A DNA stretch of 64,000 bases from Agromyces sp. NDB4Y10 (GTDB lineage Bacteria; Actinomycetota; Actinomycetes; Actinomycetales; Microbacteriaceae). The translations under genes were made by a program, and so were the position numbers. The number at the start of each line of letters is the position of its first letter. Within the stretch, counting starts at the first letter, position 1. This document shows positions 32,982-42,788 of the stretch, one piece after another. The notes beneath the pieces were generated by a model, which made no database searches, was not told where the DNA came from, and was given only the letters and a program-made list of their open reading frames with translations. The stretch is taken from assembly GCF_001620055.1 (NCBI RefSeq), contig NZ_LQGY01000050.1, positions 17,656 through 81,655 of the forward strand, given 5' to 3'.

Positions 32982-34511
32982 CTACGCGAGCGCGCCCATG
33001 CGGAACTCCGCGAGCTGCGCGGCCTGCTCGGGCGAGGCGAGCGCGCGGATGCGCGTGCCGTCCTCGACGTACTCGGTCGAGAGCACGCGGCCGGTCTCGT
33101 GGAGCGTGGACACGATGTCGCCCCGGTCGTAGGGCACGAGCAGGTCGACCTCGACGGCCGGATCGGGCAGCATGCGGCTGATCGCCTCGAGCACCTCGGC
33201 GACGCCCTCGCCCGTTCGCGCGGAGGCGAACACGGCGTTCGGCTCGAGCCCCTGCAGCACGAGGCGGTCCTCGGGCGTGATGAGGTCGGCCTTGTTGAAG
33301 ACCACGAGCTCGGGGATGTCGCGCGCACCGACCTCGCCGATGACGTCGCGGACGGTCGCGATCTGGCTCGCCGGGTCGGGGTGGGCGGCGTCGACGACGT
33401 GCACCACGAGGTCGGCGTCCGCGACCTCCTCGAGGGTCGACCGGAACGCCTCGACGAGCTGGTGCGGCAGGTTCCGCACGAAGCCGACCGTGTCGGCGAT
33501 CGTGTAGACGCGGCCGTCGGCCGTCGTGTTGCGACGCACGGTGGCGTCGAGCGTGGCGAACAGGGCGTTCTCGACGAGCACGCCCGCGCCGGTGATGCGG
33601 TTCAGCAGGCTGGACTTGCCCGCGTTGGTGTACCCGGCGATCGCGACCGACGGCACCGCGTTGCGCTTGCGGTTGGCCCGCTTGGCGTCGCGCGCCGGCT
33701 TCATGCCCGCGATCTGCTTGCGCAGTCGCGCCATGCGCGAGTGGATGCGGCGGCGGTCGAGCTCGATCTTCGTCTCACCGGGACCACGGGAGCCCATGCC
33801 CGCACCGGCGCCGCCGACCTGGCCGCCGGCCTGCCGCGACATCGACTCACCCCAGCCGCGGAGGCGCGGGAGCAGGTACTCGAGCTGCGCGAGCTCGACC
33901 TGGGCCTTGCCCTCGCGGCTCTTGGCGTGCTGACTGAAGATGTCGAGGATCACGGCCGTGCGGTCGATCACCTTCACCTTGACCGCGTCCTCGAGCGCAC
34001 GCCGCTGGCTCGGCGCGAGCTCGGTGTCGGCGACGACCGTGTCGGCGCCCAGCGCGGCCACGATGTGCCGGAGCTCCTCGGTCTTGCCGCGCCCGAGGTA
34101 GGTCGAGGGGTCGGGGTGCGGGCGGCGCTGCAGCACGCCGTCGAGCACGCGGGCTCCCGCGGTCTCGGCGAGCGCCGAGAGTTCGCGCAGCGAGTTCTCG
34201 GCGTCCTCGAGGGAGCCCTGGGCGTAGACGCCGATGAGCACCACGTTCTCGAGCCGCAGCTGCCGGTACTCGACCTCGGTGACGTCCTCGAGCTCGGTCG
34301 AGAGGCCGCCCACGCGGCGGAGCGCCGCGCGCTCCTCGCGGTCGTACTGCTCGCCGTCGTAGCCGTCGCCGTCGCCCGGCCGGTCGAGGCCGTCGCGCTG
34401 GATGGCGGTGGCGTCGCCGCCGCCGAAGCGTGCGATGCCGGCGCGCGTCTCGGCGCTGCGCAGCACGCGCTCGACGGCGTCGTCGGAGGTCTCGTGTGCA
34501 GCGTCGTTCAT
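32982..34511 (-). CDS. hflX: GTPase HflX
   Basis: Ribosome-associated Obg/HflX-class GTPase that splits stalled or idle 70S ribosomes in studied bacteria. The 509-aa protein has the HflX N-domain (YLGRGKTEELRHIV, then ELAPSQRRALED), the Gly-rich linker AGAGMGSRGPGETKIE, and a GTPase domain with G1 GYTNAGKS near 290, G3 DTVGFVRNLP and G4 NKAD. ATG 34511 has TAGGCT 7 nt upstream and no Shine-Dalgarno, indicating a leaderless mRNA. It is divergent from a small methyltransferase gene with only 41 bp between start codons, so the promoters overlap. Confidence 0.96.
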   Translation of the reverse strand: MNDAAHETSDDAVERVLRSAETRAGIARFGGGDATAIQRDGLDRPGDGDGYDGEQYDREERAALRRVGGLSTELEDVTEVEYRQLRLENVVLIGVYAQGSLEDAENSLRELSALAETAGARVLDGVLQRRPHPDPSTYLGRGKTEELRHIVAALGADTVVADTELAPSQRRALEDAVKVKVIDRTAVILDIFSQHAKSREGKAQVELAQLEYLLPRLRGWGESMSRQAGGQVGGAGAGMGSRGPGETKIELDRRRIHSRMARLRKQIAGMKPARDAKRANRKRNAVPSVAIAGYTNAGKSSLLNRITGAGVLVENALFATLDATVRRNTTADGRVYTIADTVGFVRNLPHQLVEAFRSTLEEVADADLVVHVVDAAHPDPASQIATVRDVIGEVGARDIPELVVFNKADLITPEDRLVLQGLEPNAVFASARTGEGVAEVLEAISRMLPDPAVEVDLLVPYDRGDIVSTLHETGRVLSTEYVEDGTRIRALASPEQAAQLAEFRMGALA

Positions 34512-34518
34512 CTGGTCC

Positions 34519-34545
34519 AGCCTACTTCCGTTCGTGCGATAGGTT
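34519..34545. promoter_or_regulatory. Overlapping divergent leaderless-type promoters (hflX / methyltransferase)
   Basis: Minus strand: TAGGCT (34519-34524), 7 nt before ATG 34511. Plus strand: TAGGTT (34540-34545), 7 nt before ATG 34553. Only 15 bp separate the two -10 elements, so polymerase binding for the two genes should compete. Confidence 0.55.
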
Positions 34546-34552
34546 CCCGTGT

Positions 34553-35164
34553 ATGCCGCAGGAGCAGTACTTCTCGTCGAAGCCCGCCGACGACGGCTCG
34601 CTCCGCACCATCCCCGTCCGCCTCGCCGGTCGCGACGTCGAGGTGCTCACCGCGGGCGGCGTGTTCAGTCCGGGCCACGTCGACGCCGGCACGCAGGTGC
34701 TGCTCGACGAGGTGCCCGAGCCTCCGGCATCCGGCCACCTGCTCGACCTCGGGTCGGGATGGGGGCCGGTGGCGATCACCCTCGGGTTCGAGTCGCCGGA
34801 TGCCACGGTGTGGGCCGTCGACGTCAACGAGCGGGCGCTCGACCTCGTGCGTCGGAACGCCCGGCGTCTCGGCCTCGTCAATGTCAACGCCGTGATGCCC
34901 GACGATGTTCCCGACGACGTCCGCTTCGCGGCGATCTGGTCGAACCCGCCGATCCGGATCGGCAAGGCCGAGCTGCACGCGCTGCTCCGGCGGTGGCTGC
35001 CGCGCCTCGACGTCGGCGCGACCGCGTGGCTGGTCGTGCAGAAGCACCTCGGCTCGGACTCGTTGCAGCGCTGGCTGGCCGAGGAGTTCGGCGACGGGTG
35101 GACCGTGGCGCGGGCCGCCTCGTCCAAGGGCTTCCGGATCCTGACGGTCACGCGCGACGCCTGA
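34553..35164 (+). CDS. RsmC-type small class I SAM methyltransferase (MTS domain)
   Basis: Single-domain methyltransferase of 203 aa resembling the catalytic half of RsmC/RlmG guanine-N2 rRNA methylases. Motif I LDLGSGWGPVA (64-74) binds SAM, the acidic AVDVNERAL (88-96) holds the ribose-binding Asp, and NPPIRIGK (131-138) is the NPPF/Y-like catalytic motif of N2/N6 methylases. Residues 1-55 (YFSSKP, then VFSPGHVDAGTQVLL) match the entry to the MTS domain. rRNA as substrate is inferred. It is transcribed from a leaderless-type -10 (TAGGTT) divergent from hflX. Confidence 0.86.
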   Translation: MPQEQYFSSKPADDGSLRTIPVRLAGRDVEVLTAGGVFSPGHVDAGTQVLLDEVPEPPASGHLLDLGSGWGPVAITLGFESPDATVWAVDVNERALDLVRRNARRLGLVNVNAVMPDDVPDDVRFAAIWSNPPIRIGKAELHALLRRWLPRLDVGATAWLVVQKHLGSDSLQRWLAEEFGDGWTVARAASSKGFRILTVTRDA

Positions 35165-35183
35165 CGGTCGCGTCGGGCGGGCG

Positions 35184-35197
35184 GGCGGCGAGCCGCC
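35184..35197. terminator. Short hairpin between convergent methyltransferase and dapF genes
   Basis: GGCGGC-GA-GCCGCC in the 49-bp gap between two convergent stop codons. Short but very GC-rich; a minimal bidirectional terminator is plausible. Confidence 0.4.
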
Positions 35198-35213
35198 GCG
35201 GCATCCGCCCGGT

Positions 35214-36098
35214 TCAGGCGAGGCTCAGCACGCCGTCGAAGACGAGTTCGGCCGGACCGGCCAGCAGGACGTGCTCGCCGTCGGCCTCGGCCGCCATGCG
35301 CACGCCGACCACGCCGCCGGCAACCTGCACGACCCACTCGTCGGGGGCACCGCTCCCGGCCCAGTGCCGCACGGCGAGCGCCGACGCGACCGCGCCGGTG
35401 CCGCACGAGAGCGTCTCGCCCGACCCGCGCTCGTGGACGCGCATCCGGATGCGGCCGCGACCGCCCTCGACGAGGGGCTCGGCGGGGACGACGAACTCGA
35501 CGTTCGCGCCGGCCTGCGGCTGCGGCTCGAGGATCGGCAGGTACGCCAGGTCGAGTCCGTCGAGCTCGCTGTCGTCGGCGAGGGCCACCACGACGTGCGG
35601 GTTGCCCACGTCGATGCCGAGGCCCGGGCGGGCCACCGGCAGGTTCTTGGCGCGGACGAGCGGCTCGCCGCCGTCGAGGCGCCACGTGCCGAGATCGGCC
35701 TCGAATCCGCCGTTGCCGAGCGCCCGAACCCGGCGCACGCCGGCGCGGGTGCCGATGGTGATCCACTCGTCGGGGCCGAGCTCGACGAGGCCCTGGTCGA
35801 CGAGGTAGCGGGTGAAGACGCGGATGCCGTTGCCGCACATCTCCGACGGGCTGCCGTCGGCGTTCCAGTAGTCCATGAACCAGGTCGCCGCCGGGTCCTC
35901 GGCGAGGGCGGCCGCGCCGTCGGGCAGGCGGTCCGATCGCACGGCGCGGATGATGCCGTCGGCGCCGACGCCGAAGTGGCGGTCGCAGACGGCGGCGATG
36001 CGGGTGGGCGTGAGTTCCGTCTCGCCCTCGGGGTCGCTGAACAGCACGAAGTCGTTTCCCGTGCCGTGGCCCTTGGTGAAGCGGAGATCGAACGCCAT
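35214..36098 (-). CDS. dapF: Diaminopimelate epimerase
   Basis: PLP-independent racemase making meso-DAP from LL-DAP for lysine and peptidoglycan. The 294-aa protein has both catalytic cysteines: Cys88 in [10 protein letters not shown] and Cys232 in [10 protein letters not shown], and the N-terminal [11 protein letters not shown] substrate loop. TAGACT lies 6 nt before ATG 36098, so transcription starts near the start codon. miaA and miaB lie upstream on the same strand after an 83-bp gap. Confidence 0.96.
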   Translation of the reverse strand: MAFDLRFTKGHGTGNDFVLFSDPEGETELTPTRIAAVCDRHFGVGADGIIRAVRSDRLPDGAAALAEDPAATWFMDYWNADGSPSEMCGNGIRVFTRYLVDQGLVELGPDEWITIGTRAGVRRVRALGNGGFEADLGTWRLDGGEPLVRAKNLPVARPGLGIDVGNPHVVVALADDSELDGLDLAYLPILEPQPQAGANVEFVVPAEPLVEGGRGRIRMRVHERGSGETLSCGTGAVASALAVRHWAGSGAPDEWVVQVAGGVVGVRMAAEADGEHVLLAGPAELVFDGVLSLA

Positions 36099-36104
36099 CG
36101 CACC

Positions 36105-36110
36105 AGTCTA
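36105..36110 (-). promoter_or_regulatory. -10 element TAGACT of dapF (leaderless-type)
   Basis: TAGACT, 6 nt before ATG 36098. The same nine-base word TAGACTGGT also precedes miaB at 38720. Confidence 0.5.
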
Positions 36111-36181
36111 GGGACGCCCGGGCATCGCTTCGGACGACCGCGCCGGGCGTGCGGTGCGCCACCGCCTCGGCCGTATGCGGC

Positions 36182-37102
36182 TCAGTCGCCCGCCGCCTGC
36201 CGCGCCACCTCGGCCGCGACCGCCGCCCGGTCGTCGGCGTCGACGACGGATGCCGCGGCGTAGCGCCGGAACCAGCCCACCTGCCGGCGGGCGTACGTGC
36301 GCGTGAGCGCCTGCGTCTCGGCGATCGCGTCGGCCTGCGGCATCCGCCCGTGGATCCCGGCCAGGGCCTGCGCGTAGCCGATGGCCTTGCGCGCGGTGAC
36401 CCCGCGTTCGAGGCCGAGCAGGATCAGCGACCGCACCTCGTCGACGAGGCCCGCGGCCCACATGTCGAGCACGCGCGCGTCGAGGCGCTCCACGAGTCGC
36501 GCCCGCTCGGCGCGCAGGTGCACGATCCGGTGCGGCCGCCACGGCACGGGCTCGTCGGGGAGCCGCGCGGCCTTGGGTTCGCCCGTCAGCTCGATGACCT
36601 CGAGGGCGCGCACGATGCGGCGGCCGTTCTGGGGGTCCACGGATGCCGCGGTCTCGGCGTCGAGCTCGCGGAGCCGCCGGTGCAGCAGCCCCGGCCCGAC
36701 CTCGTCGAGCTCGCGCTCCAGCCGCGCCCGGATCGCGGCATCCGTGCCGGGGAACCGCAGGTCGTGGATCACGCTCGAGACGTAGAGCCCCGAGCCGCCA
36801 GTGAGGAGGGCCACGCCGCCGCGCGCGATGATGTCGTCGACGGCGGCGCGCGCCGAGGGCTGGTAGGCGGCGACGGAGGCCTCGTCGGTGACGTCGAGCA
36901 CGTCGAGGAGGTGGTGCGGGACGCCCTCGCGCTCGTCGATGCCGAGCTTGGCGGTGCCGATGTCCATGCCGCGGTAGAGCTGCATGGCGTCGGCGTTGAC
37001 GACCTCGGCGAATCCGCCTCGATCGGCCACGGCGTGGGCCACGTCGAGCGCGAAGCGCGACTTGCCGGTGCCGGTGGCGCCGACGATCGCGATGAGGGTC
37101 AC
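36182..37102 (-). CDS. miaA: tRNA dimethylallyltransferase
   Basis: Adds the dimethylallyl group from DMAPP to N6 of A37 in tRNAs reading UNN codons. The 306-aa product has the P-loop [15 protein letters not shown] (8-22), the nucleotide/substrate region [20 protein letters not shown] (33-52) and the tRNA-clamp helical insert. It begins one nucleotide after miaB ends, so the two sequential A37-modifying enzymes are co-expressed. Confidence 0.96.
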   Translation of the reverse strand: MTLIAIVGATGTGKSRFALDVAHAVADRGGFAEVVNADAMQLYRGMDIGTAKLGIDEREGVPHHLLDVLDVTDEASVAAYQPSARAAVDDIIARGGVALLTGGSGLYVSSVIHDLRFPGTDAAIRARLERELDEVGPGLLHRRLRELDAETAASVDPQNGRRIVRALEVIELTGEPKAARLPDEPVPWRPHRIVHLRAERARLVERLDARVLDMWAAGLVDEVRSLILLGLERGVTARKAIGYAQALAGIHGRMPQADAIAETQALTRTYARRQVGWFRRYAAASVVDADDRAAVAAEVARQAAGD

Positions 37103-37103
37103 G

Positions 37104-38705
37104 TCAGCGCTGGCCGTCGGTCGGGTCGTAGATCGGCATGGTGCCGACGCCGGGGGCGGTCAGCGGCTCGGGGCCGACGCGGAGCGTCGGCAGTCCGAGC
37201 GAGACCCGGCCCGGGGCGGATGCCGCGCCGCCGCTCGCGGCGGGGACGCCGCAGCTCTCGGCCTGGGCGCGATCCCACGCGTCGCCCGCGCGCGTGCGCC
37301 GGATCCGCAGCGGGGCGCCGTCGACGGAGTCGGCGAGCAGGTGGAACGGCGCGGCCTGCGTGATCGTGACGGACACGACGTCGCCCGGTCGCGGCTGCTC
37401 GGATCCGGCGGGGACCTCGAAGTGCACCAGCCGGCTGTCTTCGGCACGACCGCTCAGGCGGTGCGTCTCGGCGTCCTTCTTGCCCTCGCCGGTCGAGACG
37501 AGGACCTCCACCGCGGTGCCGACGAGCGTGCGGTTCTCCTGCCACGAGATCTGCTCCTGCAGGGCGATGAGGCGGTCGTAGCGCTCCTGCACGACCTCCT
37601 TGGGCACCTGGTCCTCCATCGTCGCCGCCGGGGTTCCCGGGCGGATGGAGTACTGGAAGGTGAAGGCGGAGGCGAACCGGGCCGCCTCGACGACCCGGAG
37701 CGTCTCCTGGAAGTCCTCCTCGGTCTCGCCGGGGAAGCCGACGATGATGTCGGTCGAGATCGCGGCGTTCGGGATCCGGGCCCGGACGCGGTCGAGGATT
37801 CCGAGGAACTTCTCCGACCGGTACGAGCGCCGCATGGCCTTGAGGATGCGGTCGGAGCCGGACTGGAGCGGCATGTGCAGCTGCGGCATGACGTTCGGCG
37901 TCTCGGCCATCGCATCGATGACGTCGTCGGTGAAGGCGGCCGGGTGCGGGCTCGTGAAGCGGATGCGCTCGAGGCCCTCGATGCCGCCGGCGGCGCGGAG
38001 GAGCTTGCCGAAGGCCTGGCGGTCGCCGAACTCGACGCCGTAGGAGTTCACGTTCTGCCCGAGCAGCGTGACCTCGATCGCGCCGTCGTCGACGAGCGCC
38101 TGGATCTCGGCGAGGATGTCGCCGGGGCGGCGGTCCTTCTCCTTGCCGCGGAGGGCGGGGACGATGCAGAAGGTGCACGTGTTGTTGCAGCCGACCGAGA
38201 TCGACACCCAGCCGGAGTAGGTCGAGTCGCGCTTGGTGGGCAGCGTCGACGGGAACACCTCGAGCGCGTCGAGGATCTCGAGCTGCGCCTCGTCGTTGTG
38301 GCGTGCTCGCTCGAGGAGGCTCGGCAGGGAACCCATGTTGTGCGTGCCGAACACCACGTCGACCCACGGCGCCTTCTCGAGGATGACGTTCTTGTCCTTC
38401 TGCGCGAGGCATCCGCCGACCGCGATCTGCATGCCCTCGTGCCGGCGCTTCACGCCGGCCAGGTGCCCGAGGTTGCCGTACAGCTTGTTGTCGGCGTTCT
38501 CGCGCACCGCGCAGGTGTTGATCACCACGACATCCGGCTCGACGCCCTCGGCGCGGACGTACCCGGCGGCCTCGAGCGAACCGCTCAACCGCTCGGAGTC
38601 GTGCACGTTCATCTGGCACCCGTAGGTGCGGACCTCGTAGGTGCGCGGCGCGGCGGGCGCGACCACGCCGTGGGCAGCGCGCGTCGCCTCGTGGATGGTG
38701 CTCAT
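37104..38705 (-). CDS. miaB: tRNA-2-methylthio-N6-dimethylallyladenosine synthase
   Basis: Radical-SAM methylthiotransferase acting on i6A37 made by MiaA. The UPF0004 domain holds the auxiliary cluster cysteines (Cys30 in [12 protein letters not shown], Cys65 in NTCAVRENA, Cys99 in VGGCLAQ). The radical-SAM cluster is CNNTCTFC (173-180). A TRAM domain follows (about 390-460). The C-terminal extension of roughly 60 residues is Ala/Gly/Pro-rich and not part of the usual enzyme. TAGACT lies 9 nt upstream of ATG 38705. Confidence 0.96.
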   Translation of the reverse strand: MSTIHEATRAAHGVVAPAAPRTYEVRTYGCQMNVHDSERLSGSLEAAGYVRAEGVEPDVVVINTCAVRENADNKLYGNLGHLAGVKRRHEGMQIAVGGCLAQKDKNVILEKAPWVDVVFGTHNMGSLPSLLERARHNDEAQLEILDALEVFPSTLPTKRDSTYSGWVSISVGCNNTCTFCIVPALRGKEKDRRPGDILAEIQALVDDGAIEVTLLGQNVNSYGVEFGDRQAFGKLLRAAGGIEGLERIRFTSPHPAAFTDDVIDAMAETPNVMPQLHMPLQSGSDRILKAMRRSYRSEKFLGILDRVRARIPNAAISTDIIVGFPGETEEDFQETLRVVEAARFASAFTFQYSIRPGTPAATMEDQVPKEVVQERYDRLIALQEQISWQENRTLVGTAVEVLVSTGEGKKDAETHRLSGRAEDSRLVHFEVPAGSEQPRPGDVVSVTITQAAPFHLLADSVDGAPLRIRRTRAGDAWDRAQAESCGVPAASGGAASAPGRVSLGLPTLRVGPEPLTAPGVGTMPIYDPTDGQR

Positions 38706-38727
38706 GATCGCACCAGTCTACGAGCCG

Positions 38728-39483
38728 TCACCCCGCGTCGTCGCCGTCGAGGGCCGCGCGCACGGCCTCGCGGACGACCTCGCTTCCGTAGCCGCGTCGC
38801 AGGAGGAAGGCGGTGAGCCGCCGGTGCGCGACCGCGGGATCCAGTCCGGCGAGCTGGCGGGCGCGTCGCTCGGCGATGAGGGTGGCGTGCTCGAGCTCGA
38901 CGTCGGGATCGAGCGTCTCGAGCGCCGAGCGTGCGAGCTCGCCGTCGATGCCCCGCCGACCGAGCTCATGGAGGAGCGCACCGCTCCCCCGGCCTCGCCG
39001 CACGCCGTGGCTGTGCACCAGCTGTTCGGCGAGGCGTCGGTCGTCGAGGTACCCGAGCCGCACGTAGCGTTCGATCCACTCCTCGATCTCGTGATCGTCG
39101 AGACCGTGCTCGGCGAGGGTGGCACGGACCTCGGCGATCGACAGCGAGGCCCGGCGCAGGCGCGACACGATGAGTCGATCGATGCGCTCATCGCGCTCGA
39201 TCCCGGTCTCGGGTGGCGCGGCGTCGCCCACGACGGCCAGACCCCGGGCCTTGCGGCCCCCGCCGCGTTCGACCGGGCGCGACTCGTCGTTCGACGCTCG
39301 ACTGGAGCGACCGCGCCCGGCCGGATGCCGCGGACTCATGCGGGCCGCCGCCGGCTCGACTCGCTCCTCCGCCTCGGCGGCGCGATCGGGCGCGGCCGCG
39401 CCGCCGTCGGATTCACCCGACGACGGCACGGCCCACGGCAGGTACGTGACCGGCGCCAGCCCCTCGTTCCGTTGCTCGCCCAT
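38728..39483 (-). CDS. recX: Regulatory protein RecX
   Basis: Modulator that binds the RecA filament and limits its activity. The C-terminal 150 residues contain the tandem three-helix RecX repeats (LIVSRLRRASLSIAEV, VRLGYLDDRRLAEQLV and LTAFLLRRGYGSEVVREAV). The N-terminal 95 residues are polar, Arg/Pro-rich and probably disordered. ATG 39483 lies 17 nt after the recA stop. The ribosome-binding site is weak, so the start could lie further in (ATG at about 39342), which would remove only the disordered part. Confidence 0.88.
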   Translation of the reverse strand: MGEQRNEGLAPVTYLPWAVPSSGESDGGAAAPDRAAEAEERVEPAAARMSPRHPAGRGRSSRASNDESRPVERGGGRKARGLAVVGDAAPPETGIERDERIDRLIVSRLRRASLSIAEVRATLAEHGLDDHEIEEWIERYVRLGYLDDRRLAEQLVHSHGVRRGRGSGALLHELGRRGIDGELARSALETLDPDVELEHATLIAERRARQLAGLDPAVAHRRLTAFLLRRGYGSEVVREAVRAALDGDDAG

Positions 39484-39500
39484 GCGACCCGGACTCGGAC

Positions 39501-40571
<1,071 letters not shown>

Positions 40572-40763
40572 CGGGTGCTCCTTCATGGATCGTTGCGGCT
40601 GCCTCTAGGCTGTCGGTCCGCGTGCCGGGCCGTGACCCGGCACGTCTCGCGACAAGGCGTTGGCGGTGTGTTCCGACGCTTCGACCGTATGGCCGGCCAC
40701 CGACATCCGGCACCCGACCGGCGCCCGATGTGGATGGATGCGACATCCCTTCCGTTGTGCAGG

Positions 40764-40825
40764 AGCCTAGCGCGTCATCCGAACGGATGTTCGACACCGA
40801 GTACGGCGTGTCGAACGCGTCTTCG
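40764..40825 (-). promoter_or_regulatory. recA promoter with two SOS boxes
   Basis: CGAACGGATGTTCG (40780-40793) is a perfect CGAAC-N4-GTTCG box. CGAACGCGTCTTCG (40812-40825) matches with one change, 32 bp away. On the minus strand TAGGCT (40764-40769) serves as -10 with GAACAT at 17-nt spacing inside the first box. The recA leader is then about 185 nt and otherwise featureless. Confidence 0.7.
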
Positions 40826-40831
40826 GCATGC

Positions 40832-41062
40832 TCAGCGGCGGTCCCCGGGGACGGGACGGCCGGCGCCGTACCACCGGGACTCCGGGACATCCGTGGCACG
40901 GCACAGCGCGAGCCACACGTCGCGCGGCGCCGCGCCGGCGTCCAGCGCCTCGGCCGCGGTGCGTCCGCCGACCTCGGGCAGCACCAGGTCGTTCACGACG
41001 ACGCTCCCGTACCCGGCCCCGAACTCCTGCTCGACGGCCAGGTTGAACTCACTTCGCCTCAC
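40832..41062 (-). CDS. DUF3046 domain protein
   Basis: Conserved small actinobacterial protein (76 aa) of unknown function, characteristically found just upstream of recA. It starts MRRSEFNLAVEQEFG and includes the family-typical RDVWLALCRATDVPESRWYG. GTG 41062 follows GGAGGGG. The gene lies between a clgR terminator and the recA SOS boxes; the second SOS-like box begins 7 bp after its stop codon. Confidence 0.85.
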   Translation of the reverse strand: MRRSEFNLAVEQEFGAGYGSVVVNDLVLPEVGGRTAAEALDAGAAPRDVWLALCRATDVPESRWYGAGRPVPGDRR

Positions 41063-41080
41063 TGGACCCCTCCGGACATG

Positions 41081-41110
41081 ACTGCGGCCGGTCCGAGGAC
41101 CGGCCGCAGT
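41081..41110 (-). terminator. Terminator downstream of clgR
   Basis: Perfect 14-bp inverted repeat (arms 41081-41094 and 41097-41110) with a minimal loop, 26 nt past the clgR stop. It separates clgR from DUF3046-recA. No U-run. Confidence 0.75.
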
Positions 41111-41135
41111 GATCGAGCTTGGATGGACGTGCGAG

Positions 41136-41450
41136 TCAGCGGACCATCATGTCCGCGTCGAACTCGGCGACGAGGTCGTCGGGCAGGCTGTCGGGCACCG
41201 ACGGAGTGCTCAGACCCTCGAGCACCGCGATGCGGTCGCCGACCTCGTGCATGATCACCGAGATGGGCGTGTCGAGCGCCTCGGCCACCGACGCGAGGAT
41301 CTCGCTCGAGGCCTCCTTCTGCCCGCGCTCGACCTCACTGAGGTATCCGAGCGCGACGCTCGCCTTGCTGGCGACCTGGCGGAGGGTCCGACCCTTCTGC
41401 AGGCGGAAGTCCCTCAGCACGTCGCCGATCTCCTGTCGAACCAGAACCAT
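41136..41450 (-). CDS. clgR: ClgR-type helix-turn-helix transcriptional regulator
   Basis: XRE-type regulator of 104 aa. The HTH (about 20-45, RTLRQVASKASVALGYLSEVERG) matches ClgR, an activator of clp protease, recX and other stress genes in Corynebacterium, Mycobacterium and Streptomyces. The location upstream of recA and next to cinA and pgsA is the classic clgR neighbourhood. ATG 41450 follows AGGGAGGT. ClgR is usually degraded by ClpP through its C-terminus; here that end reads FDADMMVR. Confidence 0.88.
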   Translation of the reverse strand: MVLVRQEIGDVLRDFRLQKGRTLRQVASKASVALGYLSEVERGQKEASSEILASVAEALDTPISVIMHEVGDRIAVLEGLSTPSVPDSLPDDLVAEFDADMMVR

Positions 41451-41559
41451 CGGAACCTCCCTCTCAAATGCCTGCGGCCCTCGCGGGCCGGTGCGGGGAG
41501 GTCAGTCTAGCGCCTCTTCCCGATGTACCGAGCCTAGCGTCGCACACTGGACTTTTCTT

Positions 41560-41590
41560 GTGAACCTGACTGCTGTAACAGGCTGTTCAC
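41560..41590 (-). promoter_or_regulatory. Inverted repeat upstream of clgR, possible operator
   Basis: GTGAAC (41560-41565) and GTTCAC (41585-41590) flank a segment with a further CCTG/CAGG pairing. It lies in the 145-bp gap between cinA and clgR, upstream of TAGGCT and TAGACT elements. An operator for clgR is possible; I cannot match it to the published ClgR consensus. Confidence 0.3.
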
Positions 41591-41595
41591 GTCCG

Positions 41596-42135
41596 CTATT
41601 CCGCGGCTCGGGCACCGATCTCGTCGAGCTCCAGGAGCGCCTCGGCGAGGGCGCGGGCCACCGTCGAACGGCGCACGTCCGCACGGTCGCCGGCGAGGGT
41701 CAGGCGCACCGAGCGGATGCCGCGGGGCGACGCGATCCCGACGAACACCGTGCCCGGCGCATGGCCGTCCTGCGGGTCCGGGCCGGCGACGCCGGTCGTG
41801 CCGATCCCCAGGTCGGCGGGCCGACCGTCCACCGCGCAGAGCGTGCGCACGTGGTCGGCGAGCTGCTCGGCCACCTCGGGGTCCACGGGTCCGCGCTCCT
41901 CGAGCAGGTGGGCGTCCACGTCCACGAGGGCGCGCTTGAGTTCCGTGGCGTAGGCGACGATGCCGCCGAGGAACGCGTTCGATGCCCCCGGCACGTCCAC
42001 GAGCGTCGCCGCGAGCAGGCCGCCCGTGAGCGACTCGGCACAGGCGACGGTGCGGCCGGATGCCACGAGCCGGGTGATGAGCTCCGTGGCATCCGTCGCC
42101 GGCGCCTCGGGAGCCGCCTCGGCCGGCCCGGTCAC
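41596..42135 (-). CDS. CinA C-terminal domain protein, nicotinamide-nucleotide amidase (PncC type)
   Basis: Deamidase of NMN in pyridine-nucleotide recycling; 179 aa, only the PncC domain without the N-terminal COG1058 part of full CinA. Typical motifs: VACAESLTGGLLAATLVDVPG, GGIVAYATELKR, GTTGVAGPD and HAPGTVFVGIA. GTG 42135 overlaps the pgsA stop (GTGA), so it is translated from the pgsA message. In many bacteria this gene precedes recA. Confidence 0.92.
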   Translation of the reverse strand: MTGPAEAAPEAPATDATELITRLVASGRTVACAESLTGGLLAATLVDVPGASNAFLGGIVAYATELKRALVDVDAHLLEERGPVDPEVAEQLADHVRTLCAVDGRPADLGIGTTGVAGPDPQDGHAPGTVFVGIASPRGIRSVRLTLAGDRADVRRSTVARALAEALLELDEIGARAAE

Positions 42136-42734
42136 CGTGCCTCGGCCCGGTGCTCGCGGGCGAGCCGGAACGCGTCGCGCACGTAGAGGAGCCCCGACCA
42201 CACGGTGAGCACCAGCGCGAGGATCATGAAGGTCCAGTTGACCCAGACGATCCAGTCGCCCACGAGCGTCCCGAGCGGAGTCAGGAACAGCGAGATCGCG
42301 ATGGCCTGGGTGAGCGTCTTCAGCTTGCCGCCCGAGGAGGCGGGGACGACCGTTCCGCGACGCAGCTCGACGAGGCGCCACACGGTGATGCCGACCTCGC
42401 GCACGATGATCACGATCGTGATCCACCACGGCAGCTCGCCGAGGATGGACAGGCACACGAGCGCTCCGCTCGTGAGGAGCTTGTCGGCGATGGGGTCGAG
42501 GATCTTGCCGAGGTCGGTCACGAGGCCGTTGCGGCGCGCGAGCCAGCCGTCGACCCAGTCGGTCGAGATGGCCACGACGAAGATCGCGGCCGCCCACCAG
42601 CGCATCGGCCCGTCGGCCCCCGCGTCGGCCAGGAGCAGCCAGAAGAACACCGGCGCCATCACGATCCGGACCACCGTGATCGCGTTCGGCAGGTTCCAGT
42701 TCGCCGAGCGTGCGGATGCGGCCGGTGAGGTCAT
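42132..42734 (-). CDS. pgsA: CDP-diacylglycerol-glycerol-3-phosphate 3-phosphatidyltransferase
   Basis: Integral membrane enzyme for phosphatidylglycerophosphate, the precursor of phosphatidylglycerol and cardiolipin. The CDP-alcohol phosphotransferase motif is intact: DWVDGWLARRNG followed by TDLGKILDPIADK (D-G-x2-A-R-x8-G-x3-D-x3-D). About five membrane helices are visible in 200 aa. ATG 42734 is preferred because TAGGCT sits 6 nt upstream; the in-frame GTG at 42740 directly abuts that element. A closely related alcohol acceptor cannot be fully excluded. Confidence 0.9.
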   Translation of the reverse strand: MTSPAASARSANWNLPNAITVVRIVMAPVFFWLLLADAGADGPMRWWAAAIFVVAISTDWVDGWLARRNGLVTDLGKILDPIADKLLTSGALVCLSILGELPWWITIVIIVREVGITVWRLVELRRGTVVPASSGGKLKTLTQAIAISLFLTPLGTLVGDWIVWVNWTFMILALVLTVWSGLLYVRDAFRLAREHRAEAR

Positions 42735-42740
42735 GGCCAC

Positions 42741-42746
42741 AGCCTA
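42741..42746 (-). promoter_or_regulatory. -10 element TAGGCT of pgsA-cinA (leaderless-type)
   Basis: TAGGCT, 6 nt before ATG 42734; it decides between ATG 42734 and GTG 42740. Confidence 0.5.
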
Positions 42747-42788
42747 GTGCGGCGGTCGCCCTCCGCCTCGGGCCCTCCGGCCCGTGAC

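Noticed and set aside
40572..40586. Earlier ATG for recA at 40586
   Set aside because: The codons between contain the AAGGAG ribosome-binding site used for ATG 40571, and RecA homologues do not have these residues.
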